Source: Phycisphaerales bacterium | GTDB lineage: Bacteria > Planctomycetota > Phycisphaerae > Phycisphaerales > UBA1924 | DNA: 54,931 nt | Reading direction: 5' to 3' | Assembly: GCA_022072615.1 (NCBI GenBank) | Contig: JAJVHS010000054.1 | Span: 1-54,931, forward strand | Shown: positions 1 to 9,362 of the stretch, piece by piece | Layout of the letters: every line of letters begins with the position of its first letter | Numbering within the stretch: position 1 is the stretch's first letter | The notes under the pieces: generated by a model | What the model was told of the DNA's origin: nothing | Databases searched by the model: none | The model's input: the letters and a program-made list of their open reading frames with translations, nothing else | Translations under genes and position numbers: made by a program

Positions 1-2
1 GA

Positions 3-641
3 GTTCGAGCTCTCGTTACCCGCGACGCGTTGCCGGACCCGCAGGACGGGTTCGGCGACGCGACCTGGGCCACCGTGGTGTGGCGAGCCGCCACCGCCGA
101 CGCGGACTGGGAGGAAACCTCCCCGTGCATGAACCTGTACGAGTTCGGCAACCTCGCCGACTGGCTCGAGGCCGCGGCGGGCGGAGTTGATTCCGTCGCG
201 CCGGCCCCATCCTCGGATGATTTCGACGCCAACGGGTCGCGGTCCGGACGCGAGTCGATCGCGGGCGCGCCCGAAGTCAGCGAGGTCGAGCTCCTCGAGC
301 CCGAGCTGCGGTTCACCGCCACGCAGTTCACGCCCGACGCCGTCACCGTGCGCATTTACTTCCATCTCGCCGACCGTCCCGAGGAGTTCTCGGTGGACGC
401 GGGCACCGACGAAGCCGAGTTCATGGACATGCACGTGCCGCGCGAGAACCTCATCGCCGCCGCCGCGACGCTGCGCCGGATGCTCGCCGAACTCGAGGCC
501 GGTCGATCGAAGGACGACCTCACCGGCGACGACGAGCCGGGCCAGATGGGAGCACCCGAGCCCGACCTGAACCTGGTCGACTCCATCGAGCGCGACCCGC
601 CCGGCGCGGGCTCGGGCGAAGACAACGCCGGCAGGAAGTAG
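3..641 (+). CDS. Hypothetical protein resembling WapI-family immunity proteins, 5' end cut by window edge
   Basis: The frame is open to the window edge with no stop upstream of a possible TTG start at 30, so the true start probably lies outside the window. The visible protein has an N-terminal block with an aspartate-rich DATW segment, an acidic/serine-rich linker (about residues 60-90), then a beta-rich block beginning with LEPELRFTATQF and a helix ending LRRMLAEL. The order (strand pair, DxxW-like motif, LEPxLxF, charged strands, closing helix) resembles small WapI-type immunity proteins, but the similarity is by eye only and the linker is unusual for that family. No toxin gene is visible in the part of the locus shown. 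A heptamer repeat array begins immediately after the TAG stop. The coding call is fairly secure; the family is tentative. Confidence 0.6.
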   Translation, partial: VRALVTRDALPDPQDGFGDATWATVVWRAATADADWEETSPCMNLYEFGNLADWLEAAAGGVDSVAPAPSSDDFDANGSRSGRESIAGAPEVSEVELLEPELRFTATQFTPDAVTVRIYFHLADRPEEFSVDAGTDEAEFMDMHVPRENLIAAAATLRRMLAELEAGRSKDDLTGDDEPGQMGAPEPDLNLVDSIERDPPGAGSGEDNAGRK

Positions 642-716
642 CGGACAGCAGGCAGCGGACAGCAGGCAGCGGACAGCAGGCAGCGGACAGCAGACAGCGG
701 AGAGGACAGCGGGCGG
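642..716 (+). repeat. Heptanucleotide tandem repeat array, locus 1
   Basis: Alternating heptamers CGGACAG and CAGGCAG, with CAGACAG and CGGAGAG variants, run from the base after the TAG stop of the upstream gene to about 716. It is one of six loci in the window built from the same unit; see 29201, 36394, 40141, 43200 and 47851. It sits between two convergent genes. Confidence 0.9.
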
Positions 717-749
717 CGCCAGAGCAGCCGTGCGCCGCGCCGGGCGAAC

Positions 750-1154
750 TTACTTGAGCCGCTCGAGCGTGCCCTTGCGCTTCACGATGTTCTTGTAATC
801 CCACTGGATGGCGGCGCTCTTGCCGAGCCAGCGCTCCAGCGTCTTGGCATCGATCTGCTCGTGCGACGTGAACCGGGCTTCCGCCGCCTTGAAGCTGCCC
901 TCGGGCTCGAGGCCCGGCTCATCGAACGACTGCCCGCTCCAGAAGAGCAGGCGCACGCAATCCTTGAGCTTGCTGTAGCCGACGATCGGGTTGCCGTCGA
1001 GGAACCACACGGGATGGCGGTGCCAGATCTTGCTCTCGGCCCCGGGCTGGTCGGCGAAGAAGCCGTCTATGGACTTGGCCAGCGCGTCGCAGATCCGCTT
1101 GTCGACGGCTGATTGAGCGGCGTTGTATGCCCGGATGTCCTTGTTCATCTCCAT
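750..1154 (-). CDS. DUF1801-family (YdhG/frataxin-like fold) protein
   Basis: A small soluble protein of about 134 residues. The central stretch WHRHPVWFLDGNPIVGYSKL and the following VRLLFWSGQ strand match the DUF1801/YdhG-like family, which has a compact alpha/beta fold and no agreed enzymatic role. ATG at 1154 (MEMNKDIRAY) is preferred because a GGGAAG stretch lies just upstream. A longer reading from GTG 1187 adds eleven residues but has no clear ribosome-binding site and pushes into the divergent promoter region. The gene is divergent from the BFD-like gene at 1229 and convergent with the gene ending at 641. Confidence 0.75.
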   Translation of the reverse strand: MEMNKDIRAYNAAQSAVDKRICDALAKSIDGFFADQPGAESKIWHRHPVWFLDGNPIVGYSKLKDCVRLLFWSGQSFDEPGLEPEGSFKAAEARFTSHEQIDAKTLERWLGKSAAIQWDYKNIVKRKGTLERLK

Positions 1155-1216
1155 GCTTCCCGCTGTGCCCGCCTGCTGCGTTGACACCTTGCACCGGATT
1201 TTACAACGCTGTCCGC

Positions 1217-1228
1217 TACGATTCCGTC
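1217..1228 (+). promoter_or_regulatory. -10-like hexamer positioned for a leaderless transcript
   Basis: TACGAT at 1217-1222 is followed by six bases and then the ATG at 1229, so a start site seven bases after the hexamer would fall on the A of the start codon. No convincing -35 at 17 bases and no Shine-Dalgarno sequence is present. Confidence 0.4.
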
Positions 1229-1531
1229 ATGGACCCCGACGACGAGGTGTGCCTGTGCTTCCACGTCTCGCTTCGCAAGATCCGCAACTACCTCGCGCGT
1301 GAGAACCCGCCCGTGGCGTCACTCATTTCCGAGTGCCTCTCGGCGGGCACCGGCTGCCAGTGGTGCGTCCCGTTCCTCAAGCACCTCCACGCCGAGCACC
1401 AGCAGGGCCGCACGCCCGACCTGCGCATCAGCCCCGAGCGGTACGCACGCGCCCGCCTGACCTACCACAAGACCGACCAGCGCGATCCCGACGTGGTGCG
1501 CGAAGCGCAGGAGCCGCCGCAGACGCCGTGA
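1229..1531 (+). CDS. BFD-like [2Fe-2S]-binding protein
   Basis: A 100-residue protein whose N-terminal half carries a CxC pair (Cys8, Cys10) and a CxxC pair (Cys43, Cys46) in the spacing of BFD-like [2Fe-2S] domains, the fold of bacterioferritin-associated ferredoxin and of domains in NirB and NifU-type proteins. Such proteins usually pass electrons or help iron release. The C-terminal 50 residues are charged and lack a recognisable domain. The start at ATG 1229 is chosen because the cysteine motif begins directly after it; an upstream reading from 1127 would encode low-complexity sequence. No bacterioferritin gene is adjacent, so the partner is unknown. Confidence 0.8.
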   Translation: MDPDDEVCLCFHVSLRKIRNYLARENPPVASLISECLSAGTGCQWCVPFLKHLHAEHQQGRTPDLRISPERYARARLTYHKTDQRDPDVVREAQEPPQTP

Positions 1532-1615
1532 GCAGCCGCATGTTCATCACGCCGGCCGCTCGATCCGCGAGCCTACATCACCACTCCCTGCTGCCGACTG
1601 CCACTCCTACTCCGC

Positions 1616-4600
1616 TCACCTCGCCACTTCCTCGCCCGCCGCGATCAGGTCCTGCATCGCCTTGACGAGCTGCACCGGCCGGTAGGGCTTCTGGATGAAG
1701 CCCACCTTCGGCTCGGCGAGCAGCTGCTCGGCCGCGTTCTCCTCCGCGTAGCCGCTGGTCAGCAGCACCGGCACGTTCCCGCGGAGCTTGCGCAGCTCGA
1801 CGAAGACTTCCGGGCCCGACATGCTCGGCATGGTCATGTCGAGCAGCACGCCGTCGAACTGCGACGCGTCATCCTGCGCGAAGGTGATGGCCTGCGGCCC
1901 GTCGGGGATCGCGACCACGTGGAATCCGGCGTCCTCGAGGCACATCTTCGCGACGTCGCGGACCATCGCCTCGTCATCGATCACCAGGATGGTGCCCGAC
2001 CGCGGCGTCTCGGGCGCTGCCGGTGGTGGGGGCGGCGCCGCCGCGTGGTGGTGCTTGTGCTTGGAGACGGGGAGGTACACGCGGAAGGTGGTGCCGCGTC
2101 CGACCTGCGAATCGATGCCGATCGCGCCGCCGTGACGCCGCACGATGCCCAGCACCGCCGTCAGCCCCAGGCCGCGGCCGGTGAACTTGGTCGTAAAGAA
2201 CGGCTCGAAGATCCGTGCCTTCACCGCGCCGTCCATGCCGCAGCCGGTGTCCCGCACCTCCAGGCACACGAACTCGCCCGGTTCGGCGCACCCCTGGGTG
2301 TGGAGCTGCGCGAGCTCCGCCTCTCGCAGCGTCGCGCGGAATGTCCGGACGTGAATGTGCCCGGCCTTGCCCTCCAGCGCCTCGGACGCGTTGGAGAGCA
2401 GGTTCATCACGACCTGCCGCGTCTGGGTCGGATCGGCGAAGATCGTGGGCAGGCCGTCGCACAGCTCGACCGTCACGCTCGCCGAACGGTCGATGGAGAC
2501 CTCGACGATCTCGACCATCTCGCGCACGACCGCGGCCAGGTCGATGGGCTCGGGCTCCGCTTGGTCGCGCCCGGCGTACGCCAGCAGCTGGCGCGTCAGC
2601 TCGCTCGCCCTCGCCGCGGCCTGCTCGATGCGGGAGAGGCTGCGCTGGGCGGCGGACTCCGCGGGGAGCTGCTTGAGCGCCAGCGCCGCGTTGCCCATGA
2701 TCGCCACGAGCAGGTTGTTGAAGTCGTGCGCGATGCCGCCGGCCATGACGCCCAGGCTCTCGAGCTTCTGCGCCTGGCGGAGCTGCTCGGCGAGTCGCTC
2801 CCGCTCCTCGGCGGCCTCCTTGGCCTCGGTGACGTCCATCGAGGCGCCGGCGATGCTGACCGGCGTCCCCTGCTCGTCGCGCCACAGCGCGCCGCGCGAC
2901 GAGATCCAGCGGGTCCTCCCATCGGCGAGCACCACGCGGTACTCCGCCCGGTACACGTCGTCGCCGCTCGCCGCGTCGCGCAGCCCCTCGATCACCCGCG
3001 GCCGGTCGTCGGGATGGATGAGCCGGCGCAGGTGCTCCGACGGCACCGGCCCGGGCCAGTCGCCGAGCCCGAAGAAGCTCAGGTACCGCGCGTCGCCCTG
3101 CGTGAGGTTGGTCTTGAGGTCCAGCGTCCAGGTGCCAAGGTCGGCGCTCTGGACAACGATGCCCAGCCGCCGCCTGGCCTCCTGCAGCTCAAGGTCCGCC
3201 TTCTTCTTGGCCGTGATGTCACGCTGCACGCCCCACGCCCGGACCACCCGGCCGTCCTCGATCACGCACATCACGCTGTTGAGGAAGAACTTGGGCTCGC
3301 CGTGAACGTCGCGCTCGTGGGACTCGGCGTCCTCAATGCGGTACCCGTTCTGGATGACGGCACGGAGGTACTCGACGTTGTGGGGGTCCGAGGCGGGCAG
3401 CATGTCGCACAGCCGCCGGCCGATGAGCTGGTCGGCGCGGTCGAGGCCGTACATCCTCGCCATCGCGTCGTTGCACTCGGCGATCACGCCGTGCTGGTAG
3501 AACAGCCTGATCTGCTCCTCCACCGGGAGCGTGACCGGCGCGGAGATCGGGAAGTCGATGCACCACACGCCCTCGGAGCTGTGCTGCACGAACGACCTGT
3601 ACCGCAGCTCGCTCTCGCTCAGCGCGCTCTCGGCCTTGAGCCGGCCGGTGACGTCGCGGTTGAACGACACGATCGCCGGCTGGCCGTCGTACTCGATCAC
3701 GCTCGAGACCACGTCGACGTGCACGATCGACCCGTCGCGGCAGCGCTGCCGCCACGAGGAATCCGAGAACACGCCTTCCCGCAGCGTCGCCTCGATCGCC
3801 GCCCGGCTCCGGTCGTTCTGGAACGACACCATCGAGAAGGACTTGCCCACGAACTCGCCCCGGCTGTAGCCGTACAGCTTCAGCGCACGCTCGTTGGCGT
3901 CGAGGATCAGCTCGTCCTCGGGCCGGAAGATCACGATCGCGTCGTGCGACCGGCTGAAGATCTCGCGGTACCGCTCCTCGCTCCGCCGGGCCGATTCCGA
4001 CGCCCGCCGCAGCTCGGTGACGTCCACCAGCATGCACTGCCACTGCACGCCCTCGGACGAGGGCATCGCGATCCCCAGGGAGTGCAGCGACCGGTACTCG
4101 CCGCTCCGCGAACGCAGCCGGAACTCGATCTCGAAACGGTCCAGCTCGCGGCGGGCACGCTCCACCTCCGCGTCGTACGCCTCCACGTCGTCGGGGTGGA
4201 TGTACGGCCGGATCGTCTCCTTGTAGTCCCTGCCCACCTGCAGCCACGGAAACGTCTCCCGCCAGCGTGCCTGCTGCGAGTTCACGACCCGCAGCTGCGG
4301 CCCCGTCCCAGTCCGCGGGATGAGGTACGAGAACACCAGCGCCGGCGTGTTCTCCACGATCGCCCGGTAGCGAGCCTCGCTCTCGCGGATCGCGTCCGCC
4401 GACTCGCGCTGACGCGTGGCGTCGATGACATACCCCTCAAAGTGCGTCGCCGCCCCCGACGCGTCGCGCACGATGGTCGTGTAGTCCGCCAGCCACACCC
4501 AACGCCCGTCCGCGGTCCGGATCCGGTACTCCTGGAACACGTGCGTCTGCGTGGAGCTCACCTGCCGCCGGACCTCCGCCTGGATCCGCGGCAGGTCCTC

Positions 4601-6085
4601 GGGGTGCACGAGGTCCAGGTACTTCACCCGCCCCGACAGGAGATCGTCCGCCGTGTACCCGAACTGCGAAATGTTCTCCGACACGTGCTCGATCACCAGG
4701 CGCTCGCCGTCCTGGCGCGACCGGAAGCACACCACCGGCCCGGAGACGAAGAGCCGGCGCTCGCGTTCCACCGCCTCGCGGGCACGCTTGCTCTCGGTGA
4801 TGTCGCGGAAGACCGCCTGCATCATCGGCCGGCCGCCCAGCGTCACCGTCCGCACGCGGCAGCGCACGTCGATCACCTTCCCGCCCGCCCCGATCACCTT
4901 GGTGTCGTAATCCCCCGCCCCCGTCTCCAGGGTCCGCTTCACGTCCTCCTGGTGCCTGGGGTCGTTCCACTGCGCGCACCAGTGCTCGACCTTCAGCCCG
5001 ACGATCTCCTCGCGCGGCCGCCCCAGCAGCGCCGCCATCGACGCGTTGAGCTCCACCGGCTCGAGCGCCGCGGGGTCCAGGATCATCACCCCGTCGGGCG
5101 ATTCCTCGAACAGCAGCTTGAACCGCGCCTCGCTCACCTGCAGCGCCGCCGTCCGCTGCGCCAGCCGCCGCTGCGAGACCGCGTACGCCCCCATCCCCGC
5201 CAGCGCGATGAACCCGATCGCGCCCGCCACCACGGCGATCTCCGTCGGCGTGAACCGGGCCTCAACCTGCCGCGGCTGCAGCGCCGCGAGCCAGCGGTCG
5301 TAGATCTGCGCATACCGGCCGCTGTCCCGCAGCAGCGCCAGGCCGCTGTCCAGGTCCGCCACCAGCGACGCGTCCTGGAGCCGGCACGCGATCGCGAACG
5401 AGCGCCACAGCCGGTCGTCCTCCAGCGGCAGCTCCGTCATCCCCCGGAACCCCGCGTCGGCGATCTCCACGCGCCCCGCCAGCTGCGTCGTGACGATGTA
5501 ATCCGCCTCGCCGGAGATCACCGCCTCGAAGGCCGTCCGGAGCTTGCCCTTGGGGATGCACGGGATGTTCTGCTCGACGCACCACTGGTGCGCCACGCCC
5601 GCCGTCGAGACCGCGACCTTCGATTCGCGCAGCCGCTCGATCGTCGCCGGTTCGGTCTCCGCCCGCCGCGTGTACGCGACCCCGCGCGTCACCAGCAGCG
5701 GACCGGTGTAGACCACCGTCGCCAGCCGCTCCTCCGACACCGACATCGGCGCGATCGCGTCCACCTCCCCCCGCATCAGCTCGTCGTACCCCGACCCCAC
5801 CGGGATCTCGACGAACTCCACCGTGAACCCCGCCGCCCGGGCCGCTTCCTCCACCACCTGCTTCGCGAACCCATCGATGCCCGACTCGCCCGCGACGAGC
5901 ATCCCGCGCACCACCGACGGCTCGGCCAGGCCGATCTTCAGGTGGTCACGCTCGAACCGGTGCGTGATCTCGGCCGGTACCTGCGGCTGGGGCCGTCCCA
6001 GGGCCACCGCCACGCAGGCCACCACCGCGCCAAGCGCCAGCGCCAGACGTGCGAGGCCCGCGAGCTTCAACACTCCTCTCGACAC
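1616..6085 (-). CDS. Hybrid sensor histidine kinase: solute-binding sensor, six PAS-like domains, kinase core, receiver
   Basis: A 1489-residue membrane protein. In order: a signal/anchor segment (about 8-30); a periplasmic SBP_bac_3-type domain (about 45-265); a transmembrane helix (about 282-302); roughly six PAS/PAC units, several starting with the SEARF/SEERY signature (315-1090); a HisKA domain with H-box GGIAHDFNNLL (His near 1119); a HATPase domain with N-box MNLLSNASEAL and GRGLGL; and a C-terminal receiver (about 1365-1480) with phospho-acceptor Asp near 1415 in LLDMTMPSMSG. It should sense a small extracellular ligand and relay phosphate internally. Start GTG at 6085 is supported by AGGAG eight bases upstream. 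No response regulator gene adjoins, so the downstream partner is unknown. Confidence 0.93.
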   Translation of the reverse strand: MSRGVLKLAGLARLALALGAVVACVAVALGRPQPQVPAEITHRFERDHLKIGLAEPSVVRGMLVAGESGIDGFAKQVVEEAARAAGFTVEFVEIPVGSGYDELMRGEVDAIAPMSVSEERLATVVYTGPLLVTRGVAYTRRAETEPATIERLRESKVAVSTAGVAHQWCVEQNIPCIPKGKLRTAFEAVISGEADYIVTTQLAGRVEIADAGFRGMTELPLEDDRLWRSFAIACRLQDASLVADLDSGLALLRDSGRYAQIYDRWLAALQPRQVEARFTPTEIAVVAGAIGFIALAGMGAYAVSQRRLAQRTAALQVSEARFKLLFEESPDGVMILDPAALEPVELNASMAALLGRPREEIVGLKVEHWCAQWNDPRHQEDVKRTLETGAGDYDTKVIGAGGKVIDVRCRVRTVTLGGRPMMQAVFRDITESKRAREAVERERRLFVSGPVVCFRSRQDGERLVIEHVSENISQFGYTADDLLSGRVKYLDLVHPEDLPRIQAEVRRQVSSTQTHVFQEYRIRTADGRWVWLADYTTIVRDASGAATHFEGYVIDATRQRESADAIRESEARYRAIVENTPALVFSYLIPRTGTGPQLRVVNSQQARWRETFPWLQVGRDYKETIRPYIHPDDVEAYDAEVERARRELDRFEIEFRLRSRSGEYRSLHSLGIAMPSSEGVQWQCMLVDVTELRRASESARRSEERYREIFSRSHDAIVIFRPEDELILDANERALKLYGYSRGEFVGKSFSMVSFQNDRSRAAIEATLREGVFSDSSWRQRCRDGSIVHVDVVSSVIEYDGQPAIVSFNRDVTGRLKAESALSESELRYRSFVQHSSEGVWCIDFPISAPVTLPVEEQIRLFYQHGVIAECNDAMARMYGLDRADQLIGRRLCDMLPASDPHNVEYLRAVIQNGYRIEDAESHERDVHGEPKFFLNSVMCVIEDGRVVRAWGVQRDITAKKKADLELQEARRRLGIVVQSADLGTWTLDLKTNLTQGDARYLSFFGLGDWPGPVPSEHLRRLIHPDDRPRVIEGLRDAASGDDVYRAEYRVVLADGRTRWISSRGALWRDEQGTPVSIAGASMDVTEAKEAAEERERLAEQLRQAQKLESLGVMAGGIAHDFNNLLVAIMGNAALALKQLPAESAAQRSLSRIEQAAARASELTRQLLAYAGRDQAEPEPIDLAAVVREMVEIVEVSIDRSASVTVELCDGLPTIFADPTQTRQVVMNLLSNASEALEGKAGHIHVRTFRATLREAELAQLHTQGCAEPGEFVCLEVRDTGCGMDGAVKARIFEPFFTTKFTGRGLGLTAVLGIVRRHGGAIGIDSQVGRGTTFRVYLPVSKHKHHHAAAPPPPPAAPETPRSGTILVIDDEAMVRDVAKMCLEDAGFHVVAIPDGPQAITFAQDDASQFDGVLLDMTMPSMSGPEVFVELRKLRGNVPVLLTSGYAEENAAEQLLAEPKVGFIQKPYRPVQLVKAMQDLIAAGEEVAR

Positions 6086-6410
6086 CGGATCAGCTCCTGC
6101 ACCACAGCCCCGTCACGTCCACCCACACACCCGCCCGCGGCCACACACACGCCGAGCCGTTCGAACGAACGGAGAGAAGGTCTCACGGTAACCAATCCGA
6201 CCCCCAAATACGAGCCTTCCCGGTGCGGGGGAATTCCTCGTTTCGACGCCGGCCACAGGGTGCATCCCTCACCCCTCTTCGCTAACCTACCACCTTCTTC
6301 AACCAAGCGACACCCCCCCTTTGACGAGCCTACAACCACCCCAAGGCGCGATCCTTCCCATCCCCACCCCGGTCCGTCCGCCGCCGGGGTTCGCTCGCGA
6401 GGAACCACCA
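6086..6410. other. Divergent intergenic region between hybrid kinase and icd
   Basis: No gene is supported in these 325 bases. A 16-base palindrome, CCGTTCG-AA-CGAACGG, lies at 6157-6172 and could be an operator for the kinase gene. Pyrimidine-rich stretches precede icd, with TTGACG at about 6320 as a possible -35 but no clear -10. A GAGGA ribosome-binding site lies just before ATG 6411. Confidence 0.4.
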
Positions 6411-7868
6411 ATGCCTTCCGCCATCACGATGTCCGCCGGCAAGCTCAACGTCCCCGATGAGCCCGTCATCCCCTTCATCGAGGGCGACGGCACCGGGCCG
6501 GACATCTGGCGAGCCTCCTACCGCGTCTTCGATGCCGCGGTTGCCAAGGCCTACGGCGGCAAGCGCAAGATTACCTGGCACGAAACCCTGGCCGGTGAAA
6601 AAGCCTTCAACAAGACCGGCAACTGGCTCCCCGACCAGACCCTCGAGGACTTCAAGAAGTACCTCGTCGGCATCAAGGGACCCCTGACCACCCCGATCGG
6701 CGGCGGCATCCGGTCCCTCAACGTCGCCCTGCGCCAGATGCTCGACCTCTACGTCTGCCTCCGCCCGGTCCGCTGGTTCAAGGGCGTCCCCTCGCCCGTC
6801 AAGCGCCCGCAGGACTGCGACATGGTGATCTTCCGCGAGAACACGGAAGACATCTACGCGGGCATCGAGTACCAGGCGGGCACGCCCGAGGCCCAGAAAG
6901 TCCTCGATTTCTGGCAGCAGACCTTCCCCAAGGAGTTCGCCAAGATCCGCTTCGGCGACGCCGCCCGGTGCGCCGCCTGGCAGAAGCAGCTCGAGGCCGT
7001 CGGCGCCCCGAGGCGCGAGACCCCCGTCATGGTCGGCGTCGGCATCAAGCCGATCTCCAGGTGGGGCACCGAGCGTCTGGTCCACTCCGCCATCGCCTAC
7101 GCCCTGAGGGAGAAGCGCCGCTCGCTCACCCTCGTCCACAAGGGCAACATCATGAAGTTCACCGAGGGCGCCTTCAAGGACTGGGGATACCAGGTCGCCA
7201 CCGAGTTCTTCCGCAACCAGGTCGTCACCGAGCGTGAATCCTGGATCCTGGGCAACAAGGAATCCAACCCCGACCTCACGCCCGAGGCCAACGCCAAGAT
7301 GGTCGACCCGGGCTTCGACATGATGACGCCCAAGCAGCAGGCCGACATCGTCGCCGAGGTCAATTCCGCCCTCAAGCTCTGGCCGACGCACGGCGAGGGC
7401 AAGTGGAAGAAGCTCCTGCTCATCAAGGACACGATCGCCGACATCACCCTCCAGCAGGTCCTCACCCGCCCGAAGGATTTCGACGTCGTCGCGACCATGA
7501 ACCTCAACGGCGACTACCTGTCCGACGCCCTTGCCGCCCAGATCGGCGGCATCGGCATCGCCCCGGGCGCCAACATCAACTACGTGACCGGCCACGCCAT
7601 CTTCGAGGCGACGCACGGCACCGCTCCCAAGTACGCCAACCTCGACCAGGTCAACCCCGGTTCGGTCATCCTCTCGGGCGAGATGATGCTCCGCTACATG
7701 GGCTGGGCCGAGGCCGCCGACCTTGTCATCAAGGGCATGGACGGCGCCATCTCCGCCAAGACCGTCACCTACGACTTCGAGCGCTTGATGAAGGCCGAGG
7801 GCGATACGCAGGTCAAGAAGGTGAAGTGCTCGGAGTTTGGGGATGCGGTGATTAAGCACATGGGGTGA
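6411..7868 (+). CDS. icd: NADP-dependent isocitrate dehydrogenase
   Basis: A 485-residue cytoplasmic TCA-cycle enzyme that oxidatively decarboxylates isocitrate to 2-oxoglutarate with NADP+. The N-terminal [16 protein letters not shown] motif, the substrate/phospho-serine loop [13 protein letters not shown], the catalytic [15 protein letters not shown] block and HGTAPKYA match the prokaryotic NADP type; the KY of PKYA is the position linked to NADP preference. It is longer than the E. coli enzyme (416 residues), with an extra segment around residues 165-210. ATG 6411 is used because GAGGA lies eight bases upstream and the glycine-rich motif follows; the frame extends upstream to 6321 only as low-complexity sequence. 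It converges on the CHAT operon, with a hairpin between them. Confidence 0.97.
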   Translation: MPSAITMSAGKLNVPDEPVIPFIEGDGTGPDIWRASYRVFDAAVAKAYGGKRKITWHETLAGEKAFNKTGNWLPDQTLEDFKKYLVGIKGPLTTPIGGGIRSLNVALRQMLDLYVCLRPVRWFKGVPSPVKRPQDCDMVIFRENTEDIYAGIEYQAGTPEAQKVLDFWQQTFPKEFAKIRFGDAARCAAWQKQLEAVGAPRRETPVMVGVGIKPISRWGTERLVHSAIAYALREKRRSLTLVHKGNIMKFTEGAFKDWGYQVATEFFRNQVVTERESWILGNKESNPDLTPEANAKMVDPGFDMMTPKQQADIVAEVNSALKLWPTHGEGKWKKLLLIKDTIADITLQQVLTRPKDFDVVATMNLNGDYLSDALAAQIGGIGIAPGANINYVTGHAIFEATHGTAPKYANLDQVNPGSVILSGEMMLRYMGWAEAADLVIKGMDGAISAKTVTYDFERLMKAEGDTQVKKVKCSEFGDAVIKHMG

Positions 7869-7960
7869 GCGAGCCCCTCCGCGGAAGGAGCCGGGAGGGA
7901 CAGACAACTTCACGCTTAGCGCGGCCTGAATCCCGGGGGCGGGTGGCACTGGACACCACG

Positions 7961-7991
7961 CACCAACTCGCGGAGGAACCGCGAGTTGGTG
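7961..7991. terminator. Perfect 13-bp stem hairpin between convergent icd and CHAT operon
   Basis: CACCAACTCGCGG, loop AGGAA, then CCGCGAGTTGGTG. It is a perfect inverted repeat with a 5-base loop between two converging genes, so it may stop transcription from both sides. There is no long U-tract. Confidence 0.65.
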
Positions 7992-8054
7992 GCACGTCAT
8001 ATCAGACTCGACGCCACCCGCCGCGGGGGATCGGCTCACGGCACGCGCTCACAT

Positions 8055-9128
8055 CTAGACCAAGACGACCTTCGCTGCGTTGACACCGTCCGCGAGAATC
8101 AACTGAGGCGTTGCGGCTTCACCTAGTGACACGGCCGTTACAGCAACCACTCCCTGATCGAACGCCGCTTTTAGCGACTGGCCCGCTGCGATCGCCGCGT
8201 AGAAGCGCGCGGCAAACGCCGTCGCCGCAATATCGCTGATCGAGTCCCCCATGGCGACGACCGCCAACGCGGGTGGGAGAAAGGCTTTCTTGGCTCCTGC
8301 GCTATGGCAGGAGTTGAGGACAATGACCTGCGGGGGTTTGTCGACCGCTGCGACGGCTTTGGCCAGGAGGTCAAAGGTAACGACCTTGCCTTTGGGACGC
8401 CGGACTTTGGCATTGTCTACCTCAATCCCGTCGCCGTTGCCGTGACCTGAGAAGTGGACGATTCCGGGCGTGAAGTCATTCAGCCCGTCCATGATCGACG
8501 TCAGGTCGGCAGCGGGACGGTACTGGAGCGCTATGTTGTCACGCAGGCGGGAACCACGCACCGCGTCTTGAACATGGCGCATTTCCGCATCTACGCGCAA
8601 CGGACGGTCTGAATCGGGGCTTGCCGTGGAATAAAGCACGTTGAGCACCTTCTTGCGTCGCAAAGCGCTCCGCGTGATCGTTTTCACGACAATTGTGCTT
8701 GCAGGATTGCGCTTAGTGGACACGGTCTTCGCGAGCGCGGGTTTGTCTGCGAACTTGACGATCTCTTTCCGATGGGCCCGGACACCAGGATCTTTGCTAT
8801 AAAGGTGCCGGCTGCCGTCATCAACAGAGCCGTCGTTGTCAGTGACGGTAATCAGACCATGGCTGGCTAGGGCATTGAGCTCGTTCTGCGCCTGCTGGCG
8901 GTGGCTGGCATTGAGACCCGCTGCATCCATCAATTGCTTCTTGGAGCGGGGCTTGGAGCCATACCCATATACGGCGTCGAAGAGCTTGCGGCGAATCTTG
9001 TTCTGGCCGAGTTGCTTGCCAAGCCGGATGCAAATCTCTACGTGATCGGCTGACCAATCGATGACTGGCACCCTGGCTTTCATCGCTGTAGCCCCTTTCG
9101 CATCGCTCCCAAGATCGTCAGCTTTCAC
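8055..9128 (-). CDS. Winged-helix + CHAT (caspase-like) protease
   Basis: A 357-residue soluble protein. Residues about 25-112 read as a winged helix-turn-helix domain (IRRKLFDAVYGYGSKPRSKK, then a recognition-helix-like segment and a beta wing). Residues about 158-357 form a CHAT domain with the caspase-type dyad His229 in VHFSGHGNGDG and Cys274 in IVLNSCHSAG. CHAT proteins are caspase-related cysteine proteases; several act in antiphage immunity or programmed death when triggered by a partner. The gene is last in a five-gene operon, four bases after the preceding stop, with AAGGA before the GTG start. An internal ATG at 9083 with AAAGGGG upstream is an alternative. GC content is visibly lower than in neighbouring genes. 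The substrate is unknown. Confidence 0.85.
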   Translation of the reverse strand: MKADDLGSDAKGATAMKARVPVIDWSADHVEICIRLGKQLGQNKIRRKLFDAVYGYGSKPRSKKQLMDAAGLNASHRQQAQNELNALASHGLITVTDNDGSVDDGSRHLYSKDPGVRAHRKEIVKFADKPALAKTVSTKRNPASTIVVKTITRSALRRKKVLNVLYSTASPDSDRPLRVDAEMRHVQDAVRGSRLRDNIALQYRPAADLTSIMDGLNDFTPGIVHFSGHGNGDGIEVDNAKVRRPKGKVVTFDLLAKAVAAVDKPPQVIVLNSCHSAGAKKAFLPPALAVVAMGDSISDIAATAFAARFYAAIAAGQSLKAAFDQGVVAVTAVSLGEAATPQLILADGVNAAKVVLV

Positions 9129-9131
9129 GTC

Positions 9132-9332
9132 CTAGTCCTTTTTTCTGGCGGCCGCCTTGATTCCTTTCGGCTTCGGAAACATGCGGCTTACGCTGCTCTG
9201 GTTTACGCCGAGCGCAGCCGCGACCTCCCCCTGGCTTGCTCCTGCTCGAATCAATCCGAAGATCATCAGTCGCCTAATGGCCTGCAATTCATCAAGCACG
9301 GGGTCTACAGCCTTGTCGTTCTTGTTAGCCAC
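9132..9332 (-). CDS. Small helix-turn-helix protein, fourth gene of CHAT operon
   Basis: A 66-residue protein with an N-terminal amphipathic helix (PVLDELQAIRRLMIFGLI) followed by a helix-turn-helix, GASQGEVAAALGVNQSSVSR, and a basic tail ending KKD. GTG 9332 is chosen because AGGAG sits five bases upstream; a TTG at 9359 would add nine residues without a good ribosome-binding site. It has the same helix-plus-HTH plan as the three genes before it, suggesting distant paralogs. The most likely role is DNA binding, possibly as a multimer with the other three. It is translationally linked to the CHAT gene, whose GTG follows after a four-base overlap-like gap. Confidence 0.75.
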   Translation of the reverse strand: MANKNDKAVDPVLDELQAIRRLMIFGLIRAGASQGEVAAALGVNQSSVSRMFPKPKGIKAAARKKD

Positions 9333-9362
9333 GGGGTCTCCTAGTGCGTCTTGATTCAATTA

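Noticed and set aside
642..716. CRISPR array
   Set aside because: The repeats are contiguous 7-mers without spacers, and no cas gene is present in the window.
1919..6460. A 1513-residue open frame on the plus strand across the hybrid kinase gene
   Set aside because: It is antisense to a gene with clear domains. Its translation is arginine/histidine/leucine-rich with no motif, as expected from the high GC of the opposite strand.
6330..8039. A long minus-strand frame across icd
   Set aside because: It is the antisense shadow of an unmistakable isocitrate dehydrogenase; the translation has no domain.
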